Below are positions 20,632-31,464 of a stretch of DNA of 64,000 nt, piece after piece. The position numbers and the translations under genes are program-made. Under the pieces are notes generated by a model. It worked only from the letters and a program-made list of their open reading frames with translations. It ran no database searches and was not told the DNA's origin. The first letter of the stretch is position 1; every line of letters begins with the position of its first letter. This DNA comes from Ilex aquifolium. Its lineage: Eukaryota; Streptophyta; Magnoliopsida; Aquifoliales; Aquifoliaceae. The stretch spans positions 50,781,142-50,845,141 of the forward strand of contig OX637394.1 of the NCBI GenBank assembly GCA_951799425.1, read 5' to 3'.

Positions 20632-23222
20632 CAGAGAGACCTCTTTCCCCCACTTAGTACTCTTCTCATAGCTACAAGTTGCAAGAGCTTTTGATGCTTC
20701 TTCTAATTCGTTTACATTTCTCTTTTTAGTTTGATCAGTCACAATGCTCCACTCATCTTTGAGATCCTTAGAGCACTTCCTTCCACAAAGGCTATCTCTC
20801 CGGTGGAAGCATCCAGTGCCACAATAAAAAGCTACACCATATCCATCTGCGCCAGCAAACTCAACCTTCGAAACACAACATTAAAGGCACTGACCCATCA
20901 TTATCCAATCATCCATCAAATATTGCATACGCCAAAATGACAAGCACCAAGGGTTTGAGATACTTTATACTTCTATTGATTGATCCAAAAAAATAGGAAA
21001 GAGGAAACCTAAGCATGCTCATACGACGCACCTTATTAAGTACATTGCATGCATTTGAATAAATGTCATTCTTGGTAATATTTTCATAGCGCTGTGGATG
21101 TTGCACATATGATATCTCATGTCCTCGCTTTTCATCCATGAAGAAGCATAATGCCTCTCGTACTGCATCTGGATCATTCGAGTACATATCACAGTCCAAG
21201 TTGAGGATGATGGGGGCATTGCTTATCATAGAAGACACTCTTATCTGTAGAACCAAAAAGATATCAGCTTCACGACACTACTCAATTAACATAAGTTCAA
21301 GTCAAGCTTCATAAAAGAATCCACTCAATGATGAGTCATATAAAGTGTAATTACAGGGCCACACCGTCTAACATATTGATTACCAATGCATTCATTGAAC
21401 CAGCCTTAAAATTATGAGGCCACTGTGGTCTCTTCTCTCGTGCTAAGTACACAAGCGTTGGCAATATATGTCCATCAATATCCACTGCACTGGGGTTCCT
21501 TCCGTCAATTAAAATCTGAAAACAAAAGCCAAAGGTGGGTTTTTTTCTTCTTTTTACTATGAGGGAAAAAAGAAAAGAATGAAAACATCCAATACATTTA
21601 TGGAGATAGATGTTTTGAGAGGATAATGTAGTGGTTACCTTGACAATTGGCTGATGATCTTGTTTTGTCACCTTGGAGTTCCACTCCGAGAACCCTTCAT
21701 GTAGATCCTTCTTATCTTTTGAAATGCAACCTTTTCCAATAGTTGTCTCAATCCGCCATTTCATCTCCTCGTGAAGTTTCTTAGGAGCGAAAGGACACGA
21801 AAGAAATTAACTCAATCAATAAAACCTTTAGGAAAAGAAGCCACCTTAAAAATATATGAATCATTCCATTCTGTTGTTAGTGAAAGAATATTTAGCATGC
21901 GCAAACTGCTTGACAGGTTACTCAATTCTAAACTGCGTGACCAATCTAGTTCAACGCAATATAAGCTGAGGAGCTATAATAAGAATCCAACTAGAAAGCG
22001 GTTCTTGCTATGGTTTTAGGGCTACGAGCTATAATTTGAAAATGGTATAGCTGTAATACCTTAACAGCCAACCATTCTTGTGCAAATGCAGTATCTCGTG
22101 AGCCAGAATTCTGCGCAAAGTAGGCCGCGGGGGACCTTGGTTCCACCTTGAATTTCTTGCAAAAGGGTATCCAATGTTTAGCGAACTGAGACGCCTCTAC
22201 AAGAGCATAGAAGGTCAATTCTGATCCACCGTCATCTGAAAGGTAAATGCTCAATTTTTCAGGTGGGAAATTGCATGACATGACAGACAAAACGGTGTTT
22301 ATCACCATCGTTGGTGGTTCTAACTTGGGATCCGCTGTGCAAACAAAAATGTCAACCCCAGGCATTTTGTCCTCATATCTGTGATGAATCATGCAAACAT
22401 GTCGAAGCAAAGAGTAAAGTTATCAAAAGAGAAAATGAAATTAAGAAAAAGCAACAGAATAGATAATCTTATCCTCATATAAAATGAGGATTAGATTCAA
22501 AAATTAGGATTTATATTTGGAATTTGGAAACTAGAAATCCTTCATTGAAACTTTGCTCAATGATTCATTATTTTTACTAAAAGAATTCCTCGAACCAAGT
22601 TTTGAAGATATTAGCCACCTTGTGGATAGTTCCTCAACAAACACAATCAAAGATCAAAAGAGTACAAGTGGGAATTTCCATAAGCTTCATTTTTACTCAC
22701 TTCAGCAGCAGATTTTAATATGTTGGGGAGTTAAAGTCAACCCAAAAATATTAGAACAAGACTTTGTTGAGTTAAATTACACACTAATATGTAGATCCTC
22801 CGAGAGGTTGTTACATGAACTTAAGGCTAAAACCTTTTCTCTTTTTTTGGCCCAGAAAGTTGCAGATGATCTAATATCTGACTTTTTATTGATTGATTGT
22901 GTGTGTGTATGTGGGAGAGAGAGAGGGAGAGAGAGAGAGGACCTGGAAGAGAGTCTGGCTTTGAAAGGGTAACGGTAAACCACGTTCCAACGAACAGATT
23001 GAGTGATAATCCAGTAGAAACTAAACCAGAGCTCGGCCATGAAAAAACCAATCCAAGCCCATCTTCCTGGCTCTTCTGGTTGTGGGATGTGTGTTAATCT
23101 GCACACCCATATCATACACATACCCACAAACACTGTAAAAGCAAACAATTTATAAGCATCTCTACCCTTCGCTGCTTTTGTCTCAAACAAGGGAAGAGCT
23201 TCTTTTCCTCCACCATTCTCAC

Positions 23223-23226
<4 letters not shown>
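19048..23226 (-). CDS. Cellulose synthase-like protein E, copy B
   Basis: Complete paralogue of copy A, encoding 735 aa. Eight exons: 22943-23226, 22060-22378, 21639-21779, 21384-21515, 21032-21244, 20641-20865, 20173-20520 and 19048-19593. All splice sites are GT-AG and exon lengths equal those of copy A exactly. Motifs: LSDDGG (~142-146), DCD (309-311), ED (448-449) and QRKRW (487-491); two N-terminal and several C-terminal membrane helices; the protein ends LACLLAVF. In the last exon I count about seven differences from copy A in ~515 bp, so the duplication is young. The gene is head-to-head with SFP, the two ATGs ~2.4 kb apart with a solo LTR between. The CT repeat at the intron 6 donor is expanded with a GT tract. 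Activity at the membrane is inferred from the family; the product is unknown. Confidence 0.96.
19826..19903 (-). pseudogene. Plastid-type trnF-GAA pseudogene in CslE-B intron 7
   Basis: Paralogue of the copy at 746-823, same intron and strand. It keeps the plastid-like CCTCGTGTCACC and shares the same extra bases before the T-arm, so these predate the duplication. Confidence 0.8.
20566..20640 (+). repeat. (GT)n(GA)n compound microsatellite at the intron 6 donor of CslE-B
   Basis: About 20 GT units, interrupted by one CG, followed by ~12 GA units. The CT end forms the 5' splice site on the gene strand. It is much longer than the copy A tract, which has hardly any GT. Confidence 0.9.
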
Positions 23227-23257
<31 letters not shown>

Positions 23258-24257
23258 CCTCACTCACACACACTGTCATAAACTATGTTATCGCTCTTTG
23301 CGTTGATTATTCTGCTAGTCTCCCATACAAAATTTGATAAATATAACATTATTTTACTAATAAGAGTAAAAGACTAACTTTTTCTTCTTCCACACCAGTA
23401 TCTTACGTGGGACCCCATGCTTCATCCGTATAAAAGTCGGGGTTTTTTGCACTGCATCTTAAAAAAATTTAAATTTTTTATTTTATATACTAAAAGATTA
23501 AATTTTTTTGTTAACTTCCATTAAATTTTCTGTTAATTTCTATTATTTTTTCGTCGAAAGTTAATCTATTGATATTTACAAAAAAATTAACGAAAAATTA
23601 ATAGAATTGTTATTTTTGTAATATTTTTGATACATTAAAGGTATAATGTGATAAATTTAATTTTTAAGAGTATAAAATAAAAAAATTAAAATCTTTTAAG
23701 GTACAAAATATAATTCACCCTAAAAGTCTCGAAGATATCTTGGACGCATTCTATAAAAGTCTCGAAGATATCTTGGACGCATGCTAAAAAAAAAACAAAG
23801 ACAAAAATTTATTGGACAAGTGTTTTTCGTCCCCGGACAAAATGGTCGTTTTCCTAGGAAGACTTGGTGGACTTTTTTTAGTCTAATGAATTCGGCTCCC
23901 TTCTAACATTAGAAGTGTTGTTGATTAAAATAATATTATTTTACATCAAAATAATGTTTTTCTATTTATCAAAACGAAGTTATTTTGGTGCAAAATGAAG
24001 TTGTTTTAATTAAGAGTATTTTTATTGTTAATTTTTTTGCACTAGAGGATCCTCAACTAAATCTAACATTGACACTATGCATCGCCATCTCTAGTCAATA
24101 TTTACATGATGGTATTATCTAATAAACTATAATGTAATAAATAAAATAAATATCATTTTAACATATGATTGTTATTGAATTATTAGATAAAAGGTATTTA
24201 TTGAATCGTGTGGGATTAACTTGTCAACATATTAATTTTTTATTAAATAGTAATTAA

Positions 24258-25016
24258 TGATGATGAATTTATGTCTGGACCTCCTTTCTTAACCTAAAAC
24301 CCTTTTGGGCTCCCGCAAGACGGCACAAGCGCCTCATCAAGATAACATTCACTGGGTCCAAGTTGGATTGTAGCCTATGGCCTAGTCCCATGAAAGTCCA
24401 GGATAATCCAGCTAAGAATAGACGTCAATTCAATGTTAACAAGTTCGGTAATAGTATCTGCTCGAGATATGGGAGCTCGGCACCAAACAAATCATAGATG
24501 ACCGTACTGCAACACATGGACAGGGAACAAAAGGACAATACCTGACAACCCTGACAAACGAATTTCACCGATAGTGAAGATGGTTCATGTATTTCGTTCT
24601 AGGTGTAGTGAGCGCAAAAAAATGTCAGGATGACAGGTTTAGGTACAAGACAAACAAAAAGGGGACCACAGAATTAGCCAGAAAAGGAACCATAGCGAAC
24701 CCCTAATGATAAGATGTATAAATAGCAAACGATATCACTATGTAAAAGATAGAGAAAGATAAGGAAAAGAGAGAGATTACTGGGAGCAATCTACGAAATA
24801 CTTTGTAAAAAACTCCCAGCCAAACCTTCTGTAACAACAACCTTCTTCTCCAAGTAATATAATCCTCAAGGAGCAAGAGTCTCTCTTACCGAGAATGTAG
24901 TCTTAGTCATTCGACTGAGGTGAACCACTCATATTTTTATGTTTGTTTCATCCATTCCCTCTGGGCTTGATCTCAGATTGTTCTGTACTGGGGTAAGGAG
25001 ATTTTGAGCACCATCA
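24258..25016 (+). mobile_element. Solo LTR in the CslE-B/SFP promoter interval
   Basis: Starts TGATGATG and ends CACCATCA (imperfect inverted ends, TG...CA). Copy A has the uninterrupted site (AAATAGTAATAACACG), which proves an insertion after duplication. A TATA box (GTATAAATAGC, ~24717-24727) lies in the second half. Flanks are AT-rich and the target duplication is not clear. No internal region, so it is a solo LTR of 759 bp. It is not similar to the LTR at 14668. Confidence 0.8.
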
Positions 25017-25487
25017 ATAATAACACGCCATAAAACATTACATTATATATCTGGGAGAATTACACTCGGACCTCTTGAGATTTGTCATTTAATCACTTAA
25101 ATCTCCTAACATTTAAAATATTCTAAAATTTTATATGTACGTAACACTTAGACTCTTTCCGTTCATTAGGATATCTGTTAGTAAATTATATTTAGACCCC
25201 CTAAAATTTATATGCGTGTAATATTTAAATCTCTCAAGTTTAAAATGTTACATTTAAATTAAAAAATATTTCAATCAAAGATAAAATATGAAATATTTTA
25301 AAATTTATGACTAAAATTCATATTATATTATGTCATTTATTGATATAAATTAAAAATAAAAATTAAATTTTTTTCTCTAATTTTTTAGTTTGACGTTGAG
25401 AAATTAAATTTTCCAGGGGAATACTATCCTTTCCAAAATGTGTCACAAGCGTGGGCACTACTTGTCTAATCCTTGTACTCCAACAAA

Positions 25488-25499
25488 CATATAATATAG
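25488..25499 (+). promoter_or_regulatory. TATA-like element upstream of SFP
   Basis: ACATATAATATA about 140 bp before the SFP ATG, within a block conserved between the two duplicate copies. In copy A the equivalent sits at ~6721-6731, on the far side of the 11-kb insertion from its exon. Confidence 0.45.
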
Positions 25500-25636
25500 T
25501 AGTAATACTATTACGATCCCACTCCCAATTTCAAGGGAAGTAACCCCCTGCAACCCCAAAACAGTAGGCATCGTCACACACTCGCACACACTTTCTCTCT
25601 GTAAGCACTCTCTGTGGAAACTATCAAACACTTGCT

Positions 25637-28600
25637 ATGGCGACCAACAGAGACGAAGCTCTATCCTTCATAAATCCATCAACATCGTCCCCAATCGCGG
25701 TCTTGGACGTAGACAGCTATCTTCTAGATAATTCCCAGATTGGAAGCGCTTCTGGAAGCTTCCAGAACGAGGGTTTTCTCGGTGGCCTTGACGGCGGTGG
25801 TAACGGCAGCGACGCGGAGTTCGGGTTCTCTCGGGCAGATTTCCGGCAAAGCCCTCTGGTTGGGACCGTTGAGTACTACGATCGCCATGTGTTCCTTTGC
25901 TACAAGAACCCTCAGGTCTGGCCTCCACGTATTGAAGCTGCTGAGTTTGATCGCTTGCCGAGGCTTTTGTCGGCTGCTTTGACGGCCAGGAAGGGCGATA
26001 TGAAAAGACAGGTTTGTAGGTTGCTTTTATTCGTTTAAAATATCGGTTAAGCTTTCTATGTTGTGATTTGGACTGTGTTTTTGATGTTGTATTTGTCTGG
26101 GGGTCTTAGGATTTGGATTTTTTGCAAAATGTTTGGACTTGGTTTTATTGCAAAAGCGAGGATTTGGAAGATGTGATGTGTGTCGGTGTGCCCTTATGCA
26201 ATTTGAAGGATTTTGATCTACAGGATTAGGGGTTTTGTTGAGCAGAAAGGGGTGTTTGGGGCGTGGTTTGTGAGTTGTGATTGAGAAATCAGTGAAGAAC
26301 TTATGTAGATACTGTACATTGTGATGATCAATACCGGTTTTTCGTCAAGATACCATCTTCTAATGTTTGTTTAGCAACTAGGAAACACTTATCCATATTA
26401 TTAATCCACAGAAGTTAAGCATTGGAGACAATGTTGGTAAGGAACAAATGCTGGCTCGATTTAAGCGCACGCGTGTGTGTGAGTGCATTCTGTTGAGGAA
26501 CAAATGTTGGTGCTTTATGAGTGTCTATGTATACACCTAGAATGTGGTACTCCATATTTCATTGTTTTGAGATGCATGGGTGATGAAGATAATTATTTCC
26601 TGCAGTTCTATGAACTACCTTTTGCTTCATATCCGTAGGTGTAATATTATGTACATACACTGATCATCAATCCTCGCAACGGTGTATCATCATATTTACA
26701 TGAAACTCCTATAGTTGAAGCTAATCAAGTGTTCGGAAAGCTTATCTAGTTTTTATGAACTTCCATTTTAATTAACTCTGGATAAAGTTCTTAACTCCTA
26801 TTTTACATAATGGATTGGAGTCACTTGATCAACGTGTCTGTTTTGTTTATCCAAATTATCATTTAAACTAGTGTGATAATTTCAACTGGTAATATCTAGA
26901 AATAAGTATGGTTAAAATAATGAGTGTCTACAAAAAACAGTTTGGCACTACATAAAACTAATCACCTCTATATATGTTCTTTATATGGTACTTGTGCCTG
27001 TGCATTTTTCACTTCATTTTCCACTTCATTTTCTACTCCAAGTCACATTCATTGTAAAAACTATTTGTGTCTATTATGGGTTGTGTGTCATACAAAAATG
27101 TGCCTGGGGAGCAGTACACATTTATTATTACAAGAAGGGGGAGTAAATATAACCCACGAGGAAGTCACTACGCTAATGAAAAGTGATTTAACACATGGTT
27201 TGGTTTCGTTTTGAAGGCCAAGTAGGTTGTTTGGACTTTGATATTGGCTGGATGTATTATTTATGCATGCTTTTTCTTCTTAAGCCATAAATTTAGACAT
27301 GATTGCCAGTTTACCTTTTCTTCCTTGATTGTGGTGGCTCAGCTTTGATATTTTACCTTCACTTTTCCCCTTTTGTATTGAAGACCCGCTTGACAATATG
27401 TGAGGGACATGATGGAACTGAGACATCAAATGGGGATGTGTTGATCTTTCCAGACATGATCAGATACAGGTCAAAACACAATTTGTTGTCAACTACTGTT
27501 TGATACTTTTCACTTATCTTTTCCCCAAAGACGCAATATGATGTTGGCAAATAATACAGGAGGTTGACACATTTTGACGTCGACACATTTGTTGAAGAAG
27601 TACTTGTGAAGAATGGTGAATGGCTACCTGGAACTCCTGAAGCACTAAGGGGCTCGTACATATTTGTATGTGCTCATGGTAGCAGGGATAGGCGGTGTGG
27701 TGTTTGTGGACCTCCTGTGCTTAATAGATTCAAAGAAGAGATAGAAGTACGTGGTCTTCAATGCAACGTGTCTGTTAGCCCATGCTCACACATTGGGGGC
27801 CACAAGTATGCAGGGAATATCATCATATTTGGAGCAAATATCAGAGGAGATATCACTGGACACTGGTAAGGGGTTATCTTTTAGTTCATTGATATGCTAA
27901 GCACGGACACGGATATGGGACATGGATACGACACGACACAAACACGCAGACAGGACATTTCTCAAAAAAATAGGATACGGACACGTTAGGGATACATTAT
28001 AAAAAATTATATTTTATATATAACATTATTATAATTTATCGCAAATATAGTGATAATGATATACAATTCATAAAAGATTCAATATTTTATGATAAGTAAA
28101 TCTTTTGTGTAATCATCTGTGTGACTTTTTAAGCTAAAACATCATCATAATAGTCAATAATTATCAATTTTTTTTTGTAGACAATGTGTATCTAATATAT
28201 AATTTAAATAATTGTTCTCATTTTCTCAATTCCTATTTTTTTAAACTTTTAAACTTTTATGCTTTTATTTTTATTATTATATTTGGACTACAATTTTAAC
28301 ATATTTAGTATTAGTAATTTTATGTTTCAAAATTTTAAACTTTGTTGATCACATTTCAACACATGTTTATTGTTTAGTAGTAGAAACGTTCTAAAAAAGT
28401 ATCAAACACATCACTAAAGAAGTGTCGAACACGTGACCGAAATTAAAAAAAAAATTATTTAATTATGGATACGGATAAAAAAGTATTGGACACGTGTCCG
28501 AGAGTGTCCAAAGAGTGTCCGACACGGATACGTCACCTTCTCGAGAGTGTTCGACACAGATACGTCACCTTCTCGAGAGTGTCCGTGTTTCATAGTTGAT

Positions 28601-30555
28601 ATATTTTACCCAGCTAATGCTTCATCTTTTTTCCTGATTCTTAGTTTTTGTAAGCTTTTCCTTTTCTTACCTGAATTGCACAGCATAAGTTACTGATCTT
28701 TTTGCAATTCTCTTTCAACTCTTCAGGTATGGGTATGTTATGCCAGATGATGTACCTGTTTTACTCGAACACCATATTGGGAAAGGAGAAATTGTAGAGT
28801 GGCTATGGAGGTAATTTTACATTCCTTGTGCAAATTTATTTTCTACTTTGGAAGGTGGGACCCAGTGGAAGTTTATTTTGCTCCTTCAGCTAGAATGCTG
28901 GGAAGACAGTTCTCATTGAAGAAGGAAATGGGAAAATATGAAATGTTTTTGCCATCACAGTTGCGTACGACTCTCAGAATTTTTGTTTGGGTGTGCACTA
29001 GCAATTAATTCATGAATTTTTCCAGCAACTTCATTTTTTTTTGAGGTGTACAGTGTGCTGAGGTCTTGGGGTCTACTTATATTTGATTTAGAATTTACTG
29101 CTTTTGAAGCATTGTTGAATGCAGAGTTGCAGACTGAGGGATTGTCAAATTATTTGGCAGCAATTCATTATTCTTAGTCCAGGAAATTCTTTCTTAGGGT
29201 TTCTTTCGTTGCTCATCCTTTAGATTTTTCTCTGTGAAAGAGTTACCATTGAAGAAAATTATTTTGAGACACCTTGAATTTTCAGGTAGAACACAAGTGC
29301 ACTCATTACTTAACCCCGATATATGAAGTAAAAGCAATTTTTCTCCACGGATAAGCACATCCTGCAAGGAGCTCTTATTCTGTCTTAAGCTGTGAGATGA
29401 TATGCCATAAAGCCCACTAGACGTCAACAAAATTGGGTCTTGAATGATTACTATTGTTGTAGCTTGTGAAAACCATGATAAACAGGACAATTATTATTTT
29501 GTAACCTGGACAATAAGTGCGGATGTTTTGAGGTAACTGCAGTACTTTTTCAATTTTCAAATTGAGCCTCTCTAGTTCTCATTCTTGAGGTTGAGTAGAT
29601 CCGTCCAGAAAACTAACGTTTTAATAATCAATGAAACTTAAAACCTTTCCTGTGAATGTAGTATGGAATCATTTTAATTGGATTTTCTGAAGAATTTGAG
29701 TCCGGATAGTGTGGGGATAAAGGGGCCAAAAGGTAAAAATGGAAGTTAGGGATCATTTAAGTGAAATATACAGTCAAGGGGAAGTGCAAGAAGAACGTAG
29801 GACAAGGTGAAGAGGAGTAACATGATTGCCAGGGAACTTAAGAAAGCTCTAGATAGAGCTAAATGCACCAAGGGGGATCAACGAACTGTATCCTAAGTTG
29901 TTGGAATTAAGGCTTTGTTTGGTTGTATACATATTTAGTTGTTCCTATGGTAAAATTGATCAGTGTTTGAAGCCAAATTGTGATTAATTGATAGAATGTA
30001 TATATGTTGGTGTATATGCAGCTGCTGGCTGTTAAGTCCAGATGCAAAGATGTGAATCGGCTGTTTGTTATACTAATTTGATTGGATTATTTGTACTTCG
30101 CTTTTAGGGGACAAATGGGTCTATCCGAAGAAGAGCAGACGAAATCCCAGGAACTAAGGCTTCAACTAAATGCTGGGGCCACCGTGGAAAGAAGCACAAA
30201 AAACTCAACCCAAGCAAATGAGATAAGTAACACAACAGGTGGATCTCAAGTTGAGGGTATGAGCTGTTGCCAGACGAATGGAAGCTCCCCATGTTGTCAG
30301 AACCCTCAATTACCAGAAGAGAAACATAATCCTAATCTCAATGAGACGTTGGCAAAGTTTACATCTGAAAAGAAGAGCAGCAACAAAGAGATTCCTCGAA
30401 AGACTAGTGGAAAAGGGGTTTGTACGCGAAAGGTGTGCTCTATGCCAACGTGGTTTGAGAGCTGGGAGCGTGAAGACACATACGCAGCTCTTGCCGTTAT
30501 TTGTGCTGCTGTATCAGTTGCCTTTGCCTATAACTGCTATAAACAGTTGAGGTAA
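25637..30555 (+). CDS. Sucrase/ferredoxin-like protein (Apd1/Aim32-type Fe-S thioredoxin fold)
   Basis: Five exons: 25637-26011, 27384-27469, 27560-27865, 28727-28810 and 30108-30555, joined in phase to 432 aa. Suc_Fer-like domain about residues 80-285 with CAHGSRDRRCGVCG (Cys191, Cys200) and PCSHIGGHKYAG (His231, His235). The Cys-x8-Cys and His-x3-His spacing is that of yeast Apd1, whose [2Fe-2S] cluster is held by two Cys and two His, so a redox role is likely. Then a polar Ser/Cys-rich stretch (SCCQ..CCQ) and a C-terminal hydrophobic segment (~407-425, LAVICAAVSVAFAYN) before a short basic end: a probable tail anchor, with the domain facing the cytosol. The N-terminal ~75 residues are low in complexity. 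It is convergent with the Sec14-like gene downstream; its start is the first ATG after the conserved leader. Confidence 0.95.
27896..28595. mobile_element. Mutator-like element in SFP intron 3
   Basis: Inverted ends rich in CACGGACAC (left GCTAAGCACGGACACGG; right, reversed, CTATGAAACACGGACAC), flanked by TTGATAT on both sides (27889-27895 and 28596-28602, 7 bp identical, possibly part of a 9-bp duplication). The right end carries a tandem duplication of CGAGAGTGTYCGACACRGAT plus ACGTCACCTTCT. No coding capacity. 700 bp. Confidence 0.7.
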
Positions 30556-31464
30556 ATGCTTAGAGAATTCGAACTTTTTGTTGTGTTGATGCTACAGTAG
30601 GATGCAGAACTTTGCCCTTCTGTCTTCTATGTGTTCAAGATATGAATGTTGCAGCATACTGTAATGCATCACTAGAAAGATCTTTCTTCAAATATGAAGG
30701 GCAAAAGACATGAATCCTTAAGAAATCAGAAGAAAGATGTTTGGGAAGGGGGGTTTTGGTGCTTGATTTCTTTGCTGCTTCCCTTGATGCTTGATGTATA
30801 GATTTGGAATTTGTAATATGTGTGAATCTCCCCAATATCTCAGTTATATGAAGAATGTTTGTATTTTCTTGTACAAGACAATGCTTCATATTATTCTCTA
30901 ATTTGAATCAAAATAAAGGGCGCTTCTTTGGCAGTGAATTCATGAACAGACTCTCTCGTATGGCCTTAAAAACTCGAAGTACCTACAACTTGGGGAGGTG
31001 GAGGAAGCGAGTGTAGAAGGCAACTAAAGATAGGTCGATGCCAGTTTGTCCAATTGCTCCCCCCTGTGAATGCAACAATGGCGATGGACTCCATGATCAA
31101 GTGGCAGCTGTGATGGATCCAACCTATATATCAGGCAGGTCTTGCCTTAAAAAAGGCCTTTGGGAGAGAACCAAAAATCATAAATGTAAATCTATAGTGA
31201 AAAAGCTGTGTTACAATAAGCCAAAAAATATACGTGTAAAACTTATACTTCCTCTCATTTCAAGGATAAGATCATCCACTCATAGGTGGTAATGTCAAGC
31301 TAAAACTCGAGCTTTTTCCTACTAAGCCTGCATTGAGCCAGTGCAAGCCATTGAAATTACATTCCTAATTTAACCGCATGGTTGCTCAATGGCTGTTACA
31401 GAGGTAATTGGCCACCAAGACGTTTTCATATCAGCTTCACGTATGTTTATTTCCTTTCATTTTT
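30556..31464. other. Convergent intergenic region SFP / Sec14-like
   Basis: 3' flanks of two convergent genes. A probable SFP polyadenylation region lies near 30890-30920 (AATAAAGGG at ~30912). No gene, and I recognise no repeat. Confidence 0.6.

Larger units (their letters stand above)
23227..25636. other. CslE-B / SFP shared upstream region
   Basis: Head-to-head intergenic region without genes. It has a CT tract (23225-23254) at the CslE-B leader, AT-rich DNA matching copy A, a solo LTR (24258-25016) that copy A lacks, and a conserved SFP-proximal block (25387-25636) with a TATA-like run and a leader rich in CACTCGCAC. It lacks the foldback element found in copy A. Confidence 0.75.

Noticed and set aside
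14668..25016. The two LTR-like segments as a pair bounding one retrotransposon
   Set aside because: Their sequences and ends differ, each is a separate insertion, and CslE-B and the SFP fragment lie between them.
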